This document shows positions 18,739 through 27,175 of a stretch of DNA of 64,000 nucleotides, piece by piece; the first letter of the stretch is position 1; every line of letters begins with the position of its first letter. A program made the position numbers and the translations under genes. Below the pieces are notes generated by a model that saw only the letters and a list, made by a program, of their open reading frames with translations, ran no database searches and was not told the origin of the DNA. The stretch comes from an uncultured Clostridium sp. (GTDB lineage: Bacteria; Bacillota; Clostridia; Peptostreptococcales; Peptostreptococcaceae): positions 1-64,000 of the forward strand of contig CAMBXR010000007.1 of the NCBI GenBank assembly GCA_945871955.1, read 5' to 3'.

Positions 18739-19755
18739 ATGAAGGATATAATAACATTATCTATGGAAAGTAGCTGTGACGAAACAGCAGTTGCCATATT
18801 AAAAAATGGTAGAGAAGTATTAGCAAATGTAGTATCTACTCAAATAGAATTACATAAAAAATTTGGAGGTGTAGTACCAGAGGTAGCCTCTAGAAAACAT
18901 ATAGAAAATATAGATGCAGTATTCCAAGAAGCAATAGATGAAGCGAATATTAAATTAGAAGATATAGATCATATAGCTGTTACATATGGTCCAGGATTAG
19001 TGGGAGCATTATTAGTAGGGCTTTCTTATGCAAAAGCTTTAGCTTTTTCTTTAAATAAACCTCTTGTTGGTGTTAACCACATGCAAGGTCATATATGTGC
19101 CAACTATATTGAACATAAAGATTTAAAACCACCTTTTATAACTTTAGTTGTATCAGGAGGACATACTCATTTAGTTGAAGTAAAAGATTATAATAGTTAT
19201 GAGATTTTAGGAAGAACTAGAGATGATGCATCTGGTGAAGCTTTTGATAAAATAGCTAGGGCTATGAATTTAGGATATCCAGGTGGACCAATAATAGATA
19301 AACTTGCTAAAATAGGAAATAAAAAAGCTATAGATTTTCCTAGAGCATATATAGATGATTCTTATGATTTTAGTTTTAGTGGACTAAAATCAGCAGTATT
19401 AAACTACTTAAATGGACAAAAAATGAAAAATAAAGAAATAGTAGTTGAAGATGTGGCGGCATCTTTCCAAGAAGCAGTAGTTGAGGTTCTTGCAACTAAG
19501 GCTATAAAGGCTGCTTTAGAAAAAAATTATAAAATAGTAGCATTATCTGGAGGAGTGGCAGCTAATTCAGCTCTTAGAGAAAAGATATCAGAAATGGCGA
19601 AAGAGCATAATATAGAGATTAAATATCCATCATTATCATTATGTACAGATAATGCAGCAATGATAGGTTGTGCAGGATATTATAATTATATAAATGGCAA
19701 AAGGGATGATATGTCTCTTAATGCTGTACCAAATTTAAAAATAGACACAATTTAG
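18739..19755 (+). CDS. tsaD: tRNA N6-threonylcarbamoyltransferase TsaD
   Basis: TsaD transfers the threonylcarbamoyl group from its AMP donor onto A37 of tRNA. The 338-residue length is standard. The N-terminal [13 protein letters not shown] is near residue 6. The metal-binding motif NHMQGHI is near 113, [10 protein letters not shown] near 139, and [13 protein letters not shown] near 268. The last metal ligand is in [10 protein letters not shown] near 297. The gene starts four bases after the rimI stop. A Rid-family gene follows twelve bases later, probably in the same transcript. Confidence 0.96.
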   Translation: MKDIITLSMESSCDETAVAILKNGREVLANVVSTQIELHKKFGGVVPEVASRKHIENIDAVFQEAIDEANIKLEDIDHIAVTYGPGLVGALLVGLSYAKALAFSLNKPLVGVNHMQGHICANYIEHKDLKPPFITLVVSGGHTHLVEVKDYNSYEILGRTRDDASGEAFDKIARAMNLGYPGGPIIDKLAKIGNKKAIDFPRAYIDDSYDFSFSGLKSAVLNYLNGQKMKNKEIVVEDVAASFQEAVVEVLATKAIKAALEKNYKIVALSGGVAANSALREKISEMAKEHNIEIKYPSLSLCTDNAAMIGCAGYYNYINGKRDDMSLNAVPNLKIDTI

Positions 19756-19767
19756 GAGGAGACAAAA

Positions 19768-20112
19768 ATGACAATTCAAAGATTTGAAAACAATGGGAGA
19801 ATGAGTAAAGCAGTTATATTCAACAATACTCTTTACTTATGTGGACAAACTTGTGATGAAGGGGATATCAAAGAACAAACTGCTACAGTATTAGCTAAAG
19901 TTGAAGATCTTTTAAATAAATATGGTTCTGATAAAGAAAATATATTATCAGTTACAATATACGTAAAAGATATGAAAGATTTCGCTGATATGAATTCTGT
20001 TTATGATGCTTGGGTAGTAAAAGGATGTGAACCAGCAAGAGCTTGTGTAGAAGCTAAAATGGCTAGAGAAAACTTATTAGTAGAAATGTCAGTTGTTGCA
20101 GCTGTAAAATAA
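19768..20112 (+). CDS. Rid (YjgF/UK114) family protein
   Basis: The 114-residue protein belongs to the Rid family, whose RidA members hydrolyse reactive 2-aminoacrylate and other enamines or imines made by PLP enzymes. The family arginine appears in [20 protein letters not shown] near residues 90-109. The conserved [21 protein letters not shown] segment is near residues 70-90. A GGAGG ribosome site precedes the ATG by about seven bases. It closes the tsa operon before a bidirectional terminator. Subfamily and substrate are not clear from the sequence. Confidence 0.85.
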   Translation: MTIQRFENNGRMSKAVIFNNTLYLCGQTCDEGDIKEQTATVLAKVEDLLNKYGSDKENILSVTIYVKDMKDFADMNSVYDAWVVKGCEPARACVEAKMARENLLVEMSVVAAVK

Positions 20113-20127
20113 TAAATATTTACATAT

Positions 20128-20168
20128 AAAAAGCAAGAATTGAGAATAATCTCATATTCTTGCTTTTT
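20128..20168. terminator. Bidirectional terminator between the Rid gene and ydiF
   Basis: AAAAAGCAAGAAT and ATTCTTGCTTTTT form a stem extended by TGAG/CTCA. T runs lie on both strands, serving both convergent genes. Confidence 0.9.
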
Positions 20169-20180
20169 GTCTATAAAATA

Positions 20181-22094
20181 TTAAACTAATTCTTCCCAAG
20201 TTTCATAAAGTGAAGACAATCTGTCTTCATAATTAGATTTTTCTTGGCTAACTTCTTTAGAACGAGTAGGATTAGAGTAAACTTCTTCTTGGCATAAAAG
20301 ATAATCTAGTTCTTCGATTTTACCTTCAATTTCTTCTATTTCTTGTTCAATATTTTTTATTTTGTATCTATTTTTCTTTTCTTTTTCACGCTGTTCTTTT
20401 TCTTTTCTTTTTTCATCTTTAATTTGAGTTTTAGTTTTTTCTTCAACCTCAACAACAGTGGCCATTTCTTCAGTTTCTCTTTTTTTATTAATATAATAGT
20501 CGTAATTTCCAAGGTATTCAGTTATACCATCTTCACTTAAAACTAGTATTTTATCTACTACAGTATTTAGGAAGTATCTATCATGAGAAATTGTAAATAT
20601 AGTGCCAGTATAATTTTCTAAGGCTTCTTCTAAAACTTCTTTAGAGTCTATATCCAAGTGGTTAGTAGGCTCATCTAGTAATAAGAAGTTTGCATTAGAT
20701 AATATTAATTTTAATATGGCAACTCTAGCTCTTTCTCCACCACTTAGAGTTGAAATTTTTTTAAATACTTCTTCATTTTCAAATAAAAGAGATCCAAGCA
20801 TATTTCTTATTTCAGTTTGAGTTAACTTATCATTACTATCCCAAATTTCATCGATAATAGTATTATCTAGATTTAATGTTTTTTGTTCCTGATGGAAATA
20901 AGAAATATTAACATTAGTTCCTAGCTTAAAGTCACCACAAATTGGAGTTAGTTCATTCATTAATATTTTGAATAAAGTAGATTTACCAGCACCATTAGGA
21001 CCTATAAGTGCAACTTTTTCACCTCTATAAATATCAAAGTTTACACCTTTAAATAAAACTCTATCATCATATGCCATAGAAAGATCATTTACATGAAGTA
21101 CGTCATTTCCACTACAAACAGAAGGATTAAACTGAATTTTAGCTTTTTTTCTGTAAGCTTCTGGTTTATCTAATACTTCTATTTTATCTAAAGCTTTTTC
21201 TTTACTACGAGCTCTTTTAAGATGCTTTTCTCTACCATAGGCTTTTAGTCTTTCGATAGACTCTTCTTGTTTTTTCAAATCTTTTTGCTGGTCTTCGAAT
21301 TTTTTAAGTTCTATTTCTTTTTCAACTTTAGATAACTCTACAAATTTAGAGTAGTTACCATTATAAGTTTTTAATTTCTTATTATGAACCTCAAAAACTC
21401 TATCAACTACTTGGTCTAAGAAATATCTATCATGGGATATTAACATAACAGTTCCTTTATATTGTTTAAGGAAGAACTCAAGCCACTCAATAGCTTCCGA
21501 ATCTAAGTGGTTAGTAGGCTCATCTAATAATAATAAAGTAGGTTTTTTTAGGAGAAGTTTACCTAAAAGTACCCTCGTTTTTTCACCACCAGATAATATA
21601 CTGATTGGTTTGTCCATATCTTCATCTTTAAATCCTAAACCTTTTAGAACACCTTTTGCCTCCGATTTGTATCCGTATCCATTTTTTTCAGCAAAAAGTT
21701 CTAAATGATGAGAATAGTCATTCATAAGTCTATCTAAAATATCAGAGTTAGATTTACTACCTTCCTCTGCTATTTTTATTTCTAATTCTCTTAAATAATT
21801 TTCCATATCTATTAAATGTTTAAAAACCTCTAAAACTTCTTCTAATATAGTATTATTAGAATGGAAGTTAGTATTTTGTTCTAAGTATCCTATTTCACAA
21901 TCTTTAGAAGTATATATATCCCCTTCATCATATCCATATTCACCAGATATTATTTTCATAAGGGTAGTTTTACCTGTACCATTTACACCGATAATACCGA
22001 TTTTATCCCCTTCATTTACACTAAAGCATATATTTTCTAAGATGGAATCTATACCAAAACTTTTGTACAAGTTGTTGCACGATAAAACAATCAT
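20181..22094 (-). CDS. ydiF: ABC-F type ATPase YdiF
   Basis: This is a soluble double-ABC protein of the ABC-F family, which act on ribosomes. I place the start at 22094 (MIVLSCNNLYKSFG), nine bases after AGGAGG, giving about 637 residues; an upstream in-frame ATG at 22184 lacks support. The first ABC domain has GVNGTGKTTLMK, LSGGEKTRV and LLLDEPTNHLDSEA. A charged linker follows. The second has GPNGAGKSTLFK, LSGGERARV and LLLDEPTNHLDIDS. A Lys/Glu-rich coiled coil ends the protein. Its position between tsaD and rex matches B. subtilis ydiF. There is no membrane segment, so it is not a transporter. Confidence 0.9.
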   Translation of the reverse strand: MIVLSCNNLYKSFGIDSILENICFSVNEGDKIGIIGVNGTGKTTLMKIISGEYGYDEGDIYTSKDCEIGYLEQNTNFHSNNTILEEVLEVFKHLIDMENYLRELEIKIAEEGSKSNSDILDRLMNDYSHHLELFAEKNGYGYKSEAKGVLKGLGFKDEDMDKPISILSGGEKTRVLLGKLLLKKPTLLLLDEPTNHLDSEAIEWLEFFLKQYKGTVMLISHDRYFLDQVVDRVFEVHNKKLKTYNGNYSKFVELSKVEKEIELKKFEDQQKDLKKQEESIERLKAYGREKHLKRARSKEKALDKIEVLDKPEAYRKKAKIQFNPSVCSGNDVLHVNDLSMAYDDRVLFKGVNFDIYRGEKVALIGPNGAGKSTLFKILMNELTPICGDFKLGTNVNISYFHQEQKTLNLDNTIIDEIWDSNDKLTQTEIRNMLGSLLFENEEVFKKISTLSGGERARVAILKLILSNANFLLLDEPTNHLDIDSKEVLEEALENYTGTIFTISHDRYFLNTVVDKILVLSEDGITEYLGNYDYYINKKRETEEMATVVEVEEKTKTQIKDEKRKEKEQREKEKKNRYKIKNIEQEIEEIEGKIEELDYLLCQEEVYSNPTRSKEVSQEKSNYEDRLSSLYETWEELV

Positions 22095-22133
22095 AAATTT
22101 ATACCTCCTTGAACTACCTAAAATTATAATGTT

Positions 22134-22162
22134 TTGATATAATATAATCAAGAGTGTTATAC
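22134..22162 (+). promoter_or_regulatory. Promoter of rex
   Basis: TTGATA (22134-22139), a 17-base spacer and TTATAC (22157-22162). The -10 region lies inside the candidate Rex operator. Confidence 0.55.
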
Positions 22163-22171
22163 TATTAACAG
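22154..22171. promoter_or_regulatory. Candidate Rex operator (autoregulation)
   Basis: GTGTTATACTATTAACAG fits the clostridial Rex consensus TTGTTAANNNNTTAACAA at 11 of 14 fixed positions, with the core TGTTA and TAACA intact. It covers the -10 element of the rex promoter, so Rex would repress its own gene. Confidence 0.6.
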
Positions 22172-22211
22172 CAGATAATAACAACTAAATAATTATACAG
22201 GGGGTGGATTA

Positions 22212-22844
22212 ATGGCTAGCAAAAATATATCAATGGCCGTTATAAGAAGACTTCCTAAATACTATAGATATTTAGGAGACTTACTAAATAAAGATATACA
22301 AAGAATCTCATCAAAGGAACTAAGTGATATAATAGGCTTTACGGCTTCACAAATTAGACAAGATTTAAACAATTTTGGTGGATTTGGCCAACAAGGATAT
22401 GGATATAACATAGAAGACCTACATAATGAAATAGGAAAAATATTAGGTTTAAATAAATCATATAATGCAGTGCTTGTAGGAGCGGGAAATTTGGGGCAAG
22501 CTATTGCGAACTATACTGGCTTTAAAAATGCAGGATTTGAGATAAAAGCATTATTTGATGCTAATCCTAAACTAATTGGATTAAATATAAGAGATTTTGA
22601 AATACTGGATTCGGATATTTTAGAAGAATACATAAAAGAAAACAATATAGAGATAGGAATTTTATGCGTTCCTAAAAATGGTGCTCAACAATTAGCAGAT
22701 AGATTAGTTAATGCAGGGATAAAGGGAATATGGAATTTTGCACCTGTTGATCTAAATGTATCAGATGATGTAATAGTAGAAAATGTTAATTTAACTGAGA
22801 GTTTATTTACTCTATCATATTTAATGAAAGAAGATAGTGAATAA
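22212..22844 (+). CDS. rex: Redox-sensing transcriptional repressor Rex
   Basis: Rex senses the NADH/NAD+ ratio and represses fermentation and other redox genes when NAD+ is high. The 210-residue protein starts at MASKNISMAV after GGGGGTGG. It has an N-terminal winged helix (IPKYYRYL-like RRLPKYYRYLGDL, then FTASQIRQDLNNFGGFGQQG near residues 44-63). The Rossmann fold has VLVGAGNLGQAIANY near residue 88. The C-terminal domain-swapped helix ends the protein. It is divergent from ydiF and followed by a terminator. Confidence 0.96.
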   Translation: MASKNISMAVIRRLPKYYRYLGDLLNKDIQRISSKELSDIIGFTASQIRQDLNNFGGFGQQGYGYNIEDLHNEIGKILGLNKSYNAVLVGAGNLGQAIANYTGFKNAGFEIKALFDANPKLIGLNIRDFEILDSDILEEYIKENNIEIGILCVPKNGAQQLADRLVNAGIKGIWNFAPVDLNVSDDVIVENVNLTESLFTLSYLMKEDSE

Positions 22845-22852
22845 ATAAAATA

Positions 22853-22893
22853 AAAAAAGCTATTCAAATTGAAAATAATTTGAATAGCTTTTT
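22853..22893. terminator. Bidirectional terminator between rex and a ferredoxin gene
   Basis: AAGCTATTCAAATT and AATTTGAATAGCTT form a long stem flanked by A and T runs on both sides. Confidence 0.9.
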
Positions 22894-22895
22894 TA

Positions 22896-23066
22896 TTAGT
22901 CTTGTTGTGGAGCTTCCACAGGACAAACACTGTTACATGCACCACATTCGATACATTCATCAGGGTTTATAACATATATATCATCTCCAGCAGATATACA
23001 TTCAACTGGACATTCGTCAGCACAAGCACCACAGCTTATGCAAGCATCACCTATTTTGTAAGCCAT
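22896..23066 (-). CDS. 2[4Fe-4S] ferredoxin
   Basis: This is a 56-residue clostridial-type ferredoxin, a low-potential electron carrier. I start it at 23066 (MAYKIGDACISCGACADECP) because AGGAGG lies nine bases upstream; a longer in-frame start has no ribosome site. Two CxxCxxCxxxCP motifs, CISCGACADECP and CIECGACNSVCP, bind two 4Fe-4S clusters. It is one of two adjacent ferredoxin genes on this strand; the other is at 23197-23367, with a terminator between them, so each is probably transcribed separately. Confidence 0.95.
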   Translation of the reverse strand: MAYKIGDACISCGACADECPVECISAGDDIYVINPDECIECGACNSVCPVEAPQQD

Positions 23067-23142
23067 TGATAGATCCTCCTTATAATAATAATGCAATAAC
23101 TATTATAGCAAAACTTACTAAAAATACAATGACTAAAAACTA

Positions 23143-23187
23143 TAAAAAAAAACTATTCTAGATAATCAATTATCTAGAATAGTTTTT
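23143..23187. terminator. Terminator between the two ferredoxin genes
   Basis: ACTATTCTAGATAAT and ATTATCTAGAATAGT form a 15-base perfect stem. On the minus strand it is followed by nine T, so it ends the upstream ferredoxin transcript. Confidence 0.88.
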
Positions 23188-23196
23188 ATGTAGATA

Positions 23197-23367
23197 TTAT
23201 TCAGATACTATAGCGTCATTTGGACAAGCATCAGCACAAGATCCACAATCTAAACACTCATCAGCGTTTATTTCGTATTTATCATCCCCAGATATTATAG
23301 CATCATTTGGGCACTCATCAGCACAAGATCCACATGCTACACAATCATCAGTTATTTTATAAGCCAT
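23197..23367 (-). CDS. 2[4Fe-4S] ferredoxin (second copy)
   Basis: The 56-codon frame encodes MAYKITDDCVACGSCADECP, then a short beta-hairpin region with SGDDKYEINADE, then CLDCGSCADACPNDAIVSE. Both cluster motifs are intact. A run of GGGGG about ten bases upstream is the ribosome site. It is the same length as the neighbouring ferredoxin and begins the same way (MAYKI), so the two are paralogues by tandem duplication, but they differ widely in the C-terminal half. The electron partners are not evident; Rex next door fits a redox setting. Confidence 0.95.
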   Translation of the reverse strand: MAYKITDDCVACGSCADECPNDAIISGDDKYEINADECLDCGSCADACPNDAIVSE

Positions 23368-23399
23368 TTCTAATACCCCCTTTTAGTTATATGATTAAG

Positions 23400-23888
23400 T
23401 TCATTATAGCAAAATTTACCAATTTTAACAATAAAAAATAGACTAGTAAAATAGACATAAAATTAAATTATGTTATTTTAAAATCAAATAAATATTTTTT
23501 AGATATGCAATAAAATTAGGGGATAAATTATAAGATGAAATATAGCGAAAAATAGATAAGTATAGTATTTTATTGAAAATAAATTTGCAATTTTATTTGT
23601 AATGCGACAAACAAGTAATAAATTATATTGTTAGTTTTATTAATTTATATAAAGTAAGAGCATTAATATTAGAAGAAAATTATGCTAATTATTACAGTTA
23701 TAATATATACAATAGAATTAAGAATTAAATAAAAATTCAACTGAAAATTAACCCAAAATTCAATTGAACATAAAGATTTCATTATGCTACTATTTAATTA
23801 AAGTAGGCTTTATACAATACATTACTAATTAAATCACAAACAAAAAATGAAAATTAAATTTACTTATTAAATAAGGGGGCTTTAAAAA
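23400..23888. other. AT-rich upstream region of glutamate dehydrogenase
   Basis: Almost 490 bases without a gene. I see no structured RNA. The notable content is a pair of palindromes, TTCAACTGAA (23736-23745) and TTCAATTGAA (23759-23768), two helical turns apart. The first lies in CTGAAAATT, which equals the right half of the CodY consensus. The ribosome site is AAGGGGG just before the ATG. Confidence 0.5.
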
Positions 23889-25232
23889 ATGTCTAACTAT
23901 GTACAAGAATGTATAGACCTTTGTAAGAAAAAAAATCCAGGTGAAGTAGAATTTCACCAAACAGTTGAAGAAGTTCTAACTTCTTTAATACCAGTAATGG
24001 AAAAACATCCAGAGTATGAAAAAGCTGCAATATTAGAAAGATTAACAGAACCAGAAAGAGGTATAACTTTTAGAGTAGTTTGGACAGATGATAATGGTAA
24101 AGTACAGGTAAATAAAGGCTATAGATATCAATTCAACAGTGCAATAGGGCCATATAAAGGTGGATTAAGATTTGCTCCAAATGTTTATCCAGGTATAATA
24201 AAATTCTTAGGTTTTGAACAGATTTTCAAAAATAGTTTAACAGGTCTTCCAATAGGTGGAGGTAAAGGTGGATCAGACTTCGATCCAAATGGTAAATCAG
24301 ATGCCGAAATAATGAGATTCTGCCAAGCTTTTATGACTGAATTATATAGACATATAGGGCCAGAGACTGATGTTCCAGCGGGTGATTTAGGTGTTGGTGC
24401 TAGAGAAGTAGGATATATGTTTGGACAATATAAAAGATTAGTAAATAGATTTGAAGGTGTTTTAACTGGTAAAGGGCTTTCTTATGGTGGATTACAAGGA
24501 AGAACTGAAGCTACTGGATACGGAATAGTATTCTTTGCTAATGCAATGTTAGAAGCTAATGGAGAAAAATTAGCAGGTAAAGAAGTTGCTATATCAGGTT
24601 TTGGTAATGTTGCTTGGGGTACTGCTGAGAAATTAAATCAATTAGGTGCTAAAGTAATTACTATTTCTGGTCCTGATGGATATATATATGATCCAGATGG
24701 TGTTTCAGGAGAAAAAGTTGAATATATGCTTGAACTAAGAGCATCTGGAAAGAATATATGTGCTCCATATGCAGATAAATTCCCAGGATCTAAATTCGTA
24801 GCAGGTAAAAAGCCATGGGAAGTAAAAGCAGATTTATATATTCCATGTGCTACTCAAAATGAAATATTAATAGATGATGCAAAAGCTATAGTTGCCAATG
24901 GATGCAAATTTGTTTGTGAAGGATCAAATATGTCTTCAACTAACGAAGCTATTAAATATTTACAAGATAACGGAGTTATAGTAGGACCATCTAAAGCTGC
25001 TAATGCTGGTGGAGTTGCTTGTTCTTGTATAGAAATGGGTCAAAACGCTGGTAAAACAGTTTTCACTCCAGAAGAAGTTTATGCTCAATTAAAAGATATA
25101 ATGGTAGGTATACATGATGCTTGTGCTAATGCTTCTCAAACTTATGGATTTGGATATAATTTAGTTGCTGGAGCAAATATAGCAGGGTTCTTAAAAGTTG
25201 CTGATGCTATGATGGCTCAAGGATTAGTATAG
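23889..25232 (+). CDS. gdhA: Glutamate dehydrogenase
   Basis: This 447-residue hexameric-type dehydrogenase interconverts glutamate and 2-oxoglutarate plus ammonia. It aligns well by eye with the Clostridium symbiosum enzyme, including FNSAIGPYKGGLRFAPNV near residue 83, LPIGGGKGGSDFDPNGKSD near 122 with the catalytic lysine, and DVPAGDLGVGAREVGYM near 164. The Rossmann motif is GFGNVAWG near residue 238. Cofactor choice between NAD and NADP cannot be fixed from the sequence. It is monocistronic, with a terminator at 25306. In amino-acid fermenting clostridia this enzyme is catabolic. Confidence 0.96.
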   Translation: MSNYVQECIDLCKKKNPGEVEFHQTVEEVLTSLIPVMEKHPEYEKAAILERLTEPERGITFRVVWTDDNGKVQVNKGYRYQFNSAIGPYKGGLRFAPNVYPGIIKFLGFEQIFKNSLTGLPIGGGKGGSDFDPNGKSDAEIMRFCQAFMTELYRHIGPETDVPAGDLGVGAREVGYMFGQYKRLVNRFEGVLTGKGLSYGGLQGRTEATGYGIVFFANAMLEANGEKLAGKEVAISGFGNVAWGTAEKLNQLGAKVITISGPDGYIYDPDGVSGEKVEYMLELRASGKNICAPYADKFPGSKFVAGKKPWEVKADLYIPCATQNEILIDDAKAIVANGCKFVCEGSNMSSTNEAIKYLQDNGVIVGPSKAANAGGVACSCIEMGQNAGKTVFTPEEVYAQLKDIMVGIHDACANASQTYGFGYNLVAGANIAGFLKVADAMMAQGLV

Positions 25233-25305
25233 AAATTAAATTTACATTAGTAGTATGATAAGACAAACCTTTTTAAAATAAGTATATAATTTATAATAGA
25301 GATAG

Positions 25306-25338
25306 AAAACAGAAGATAGAAATGTCTTCTGTTTTTTT
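25306..25338 (+). terminator. Glutamate dehydrogenase terminator
   Basis: AAACAGAAGA pairs with TCTTCTGTTT and is followed by seven T in total. Confidence 0.9.
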
Positions 25339-25404
25339 AATATTAAAAGTTTTATATTATTGACATAAAAAACCAAAAGTGTTAATCTACTAGAGATATA
25401 AAGT

Positions 25405-25440
25405 GCTTTTAAATTTAGTCCAGAGAGGCTAAAAAGGAGG
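25405..25440 (+). promoter_or_regulatory. PyrR-binding RNA hairpin at the pyrB ribosome site
   Basis: The segment AGTCCAGAGAGGCT (25417-25430) matches the conserved PyrR-binding loop of Firmicutes pyr leaders. TTTAG and CTAAA pair around it, and upstream CTTTT can pair with AAAGG that merges into the Shine-Dalgarno AAGGAGG (25434-25440). There is no terminator between it and the ATG at 25449. A TTGACA lies at 25370. PyrR with UMP would therefore block translation, not transcription. Confidence 0.8.
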
Positions 25441-25448
25441 AATAAAAT

Positions 25449-26372
25449 ATGTTAAAATCAAGAAATTTAATCCAACCAGAAGACTTTTCTGTTAGAGAGA
25501 TAGATGAAATCTTAAATTTAGCTGAGGATATTATGAAAAATCCATCGGCATATTCTCGTGTATGTGAAGGAAAATTAATGGCTACATTATTTTATGAGCC
25601 ATCAACAAGAACAAGATTAAGCTTTGAAGCAGCAATGAAAAGACTAGGAGGAGAAATAATAGGTTTTTCTGAGCCGAACTCATCCTCTGTATCAAAAGGA
25701 GAATCTTTAGGAGATACTATGAGAGTTGTATCTGGATATGTAGACCTTATAGTTATGAGACATCCTATTGCTGGTGCAGCAGCAGAAGCTATTAAATACA
25801 CGAGTGTACCATTCATTAATGCAGGTGATGGTGGAAACCAACATCCAACTCAAACACTTACAGATTTACTTACAATAAAATCCCTAAAAGGAACTTTAAA
25901 AAATCATATAATAGGAATTTGTGGCGATTTAAAACATGGAAGAACAGTTCATTCATTAGTTAAGGCGATGAATAGATATGAAAATAATAAGTTTGTATTT
26001 ATATCCCCAGAAGAACTTAAAATGCCAGGATATATAAAGGATAATATTAAAAGTTATTCATATTATGAAACTTCTCATTTAGATGAATCACTAAGAAATC
26101 TAGATTTGCTTTATATGACTAGAATTCAAAGAGAGAGGTTTATAGATACAGAGGAATATGAAAGGTTAAAAGATACTTATATATTAGATAAAGAAAAAAT
26201 GGAACAAGCAAAAGAAGATATGCTTGTACTACATCCTTTACCAAGAGTAAATGAAATATCTACTGATGTGGATGATGATGAAAGAGCAGTTTATTTTAAA
26301 CAAGCTACTTACGGCATGTATGTAAGAATGGCCTTAATTATAAAACTTTTAGGCATAGATATAAATAATTAA
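25449..26372 (+). CDS. pyrB: Aspartate carbamoyltransferase catalytic chain
   Basis: PyrB condenses carbamoyl phosphate with aspartate, the first committed step of pyrimidine synthesis. The 307-residue length is normal. The carbamoyl-phosphate motif [20 protein letters not shown] is near residues 49-68. The motif [15 protein letters not shown] is near 131, and [10 protein letters not shown] near 261. The usual regulatory-chain gene pyrI is not next to it, so this may be an unregulated catalytic trimer. It heads the operon pyrB-pyrK-pyrD-pyrE; pyrC, pyrF and carAB are absent from the window. Confidence 0.97.
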   Translation: MLKSRNLIQPEDFSVREIDEILNLAEDIMKNPSAYSRVCEGKLMATLFYEPSTRTRLSFEAAMKRLGGEIIGFSEPNSSSVSKGESLGDTMRVVSGYVDLIVMRHPIAGAAAEAIKYTSVPFINAGDGGNQHPTQTLTDLLTIKSLKGTLKNHIIGICGDLKHGRTVHSLVKAMNRYENNKFVFISPEELKMPGYIKDNIKSYSYYETSHLDESLRNLDLLYMTRIQRERFIDTEEYERLKDTYILDKEKMEQAKEDMLVLHPLPRVNEISTDVDDDERAVYFKQATYGMYVRMALIIKLLGIDINN

Positions 26373-26390
26373 TTATTTTAGTCTTTTAGT

Positions 26391-26468
26391 GAAGGGAATT
26401 TTGAGCAACGGAGTTACCTAAAGCGGTAGCGAAGGTATCTCGTTGGCGACATGAGCAAAGTGAATTTT
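26391..26468. repeat. Dispersed hairpin repeat, full copy 1
   Basis: This GC-richer 78-base element lies between pyrB and pyrK, ending just before the pyrK ribosome site. It shares GAATTTTGAGCAACGG, CGGTAGCGAAG and GTTGGCGACATGAGC with the copy at 38721-38800. CAAC pairs with GTTG, and TACCT pairs with AGGTA around the loop. In the other copy that distal stem has different bases that still pair. Confidence 0.8.
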
Positions 26469-26482
26469 ATGGAGGATACAAA

Positions 26483-27175
26483 ATGTATAAAGTAATCAGA
26501 AATGAGTATATTGGGGAAGATATGTACTTAATGGAAGTAGACGGTAAGTTCAAAGGTGAAATGGGTCAGTTTTATATGTTAAGAGCTTGGGATAATTATC
26601 CTTTATTATCAAGACCTATAAGTATTCACGATATAAATGAAAACAGTATAAGTTTTTTATATAAAGTTGTAGGTGAAGGGACAAAAATACTTAGTAAATT
26701 AAAAGTCGACGACACTATTAAATTAGAAGGACCTTATGGTAATGGATATGAAAAGGTGGAAGGAAGAGTAGCTTTAGTAGGTGGAGGAATAGGAATTGCA
26801 CCACTTTATTTAGTAGCTAAAAATATTCCTAATTGCGATGTATACTTAGGCTTCAGAAAAGAACCTATTTTAATAGATAAATATAAAGAGGTCTGTGATG
26901 AAGTAAATGTTGCCATAGGAGATACATTTGTTACAGATATAATAGACGTAGAAAAATACGATTATATATTAACTTGTGGTCCAACACCAATGATGGAAAA
27001 ATTAGTTAAGATGGTGGAAGGGACAAAGACAAAGCTATTTGTTTCACTAGAAAATCATATGGCATGTGGCGTTGGAGCATGTTTAGTATGTACATGTAAA
27101 ACTAAATTTGGTAATAAAAAAACTTGTAAAGATGGTCCAGTATTCAGAGGAGAGGACGTGATTTTTAATGGCTAA
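26483..27175 (+). CDS. pyrK: Dihydroorotate dehydrogenase electron transfer subunit
   Basis: PyrK carries FAD and a 2Fe-2S cluster and passes electrons from PyrD to NAD+ in type 1B dihydroorotate dehydrogenase. It has 230 residues. The FAD-binding [11 protein letters not shown] is near residue 37, the NAD-binding [15 protein letters not shown] near 95, and the cluster cysteines in [22 protein letters not shown] near 195 (four Cys). Its end overlaps the pyrD start by eight bases. The repeat element lies directly upstream of its TGGAGG ribosome site. Confidence 0.95.
   Translation: MYKVIRNEYIGEDMYLMEVDGKFKGEMGQFYMLRAWDNYPLLSRPISIHDINENSISFLYKVVGEGTKILSKLKVDDTIKLEGPYGNGYEKVEGRVALVGGGIGIAPLYLVAKNIPNCDVYLGFRKEPILIDKYKEVCDEVNVAIGDTFVTDIIDVEKYDYILTCGPTPMMEKLVKMVEGTKTKLFVSLENHMACGVGACLVCTCKTKFGNKKTCKDGPVFRGEDVIFNG

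Noticed and set aside
22095..22184. Upstream extension of ydiF to an ATG at 22184
   Set aside because: AGGAGG lies nine bases before the ATG at 22094, the ABC domain begins right after that, and the extension would cross the Rex operator region.
23627..23645. TTGTTAG-type segment before glutamate dehydrogenase as a Rex site
   Set aside because: Only the left half matches; the right half is plain AT sequence.
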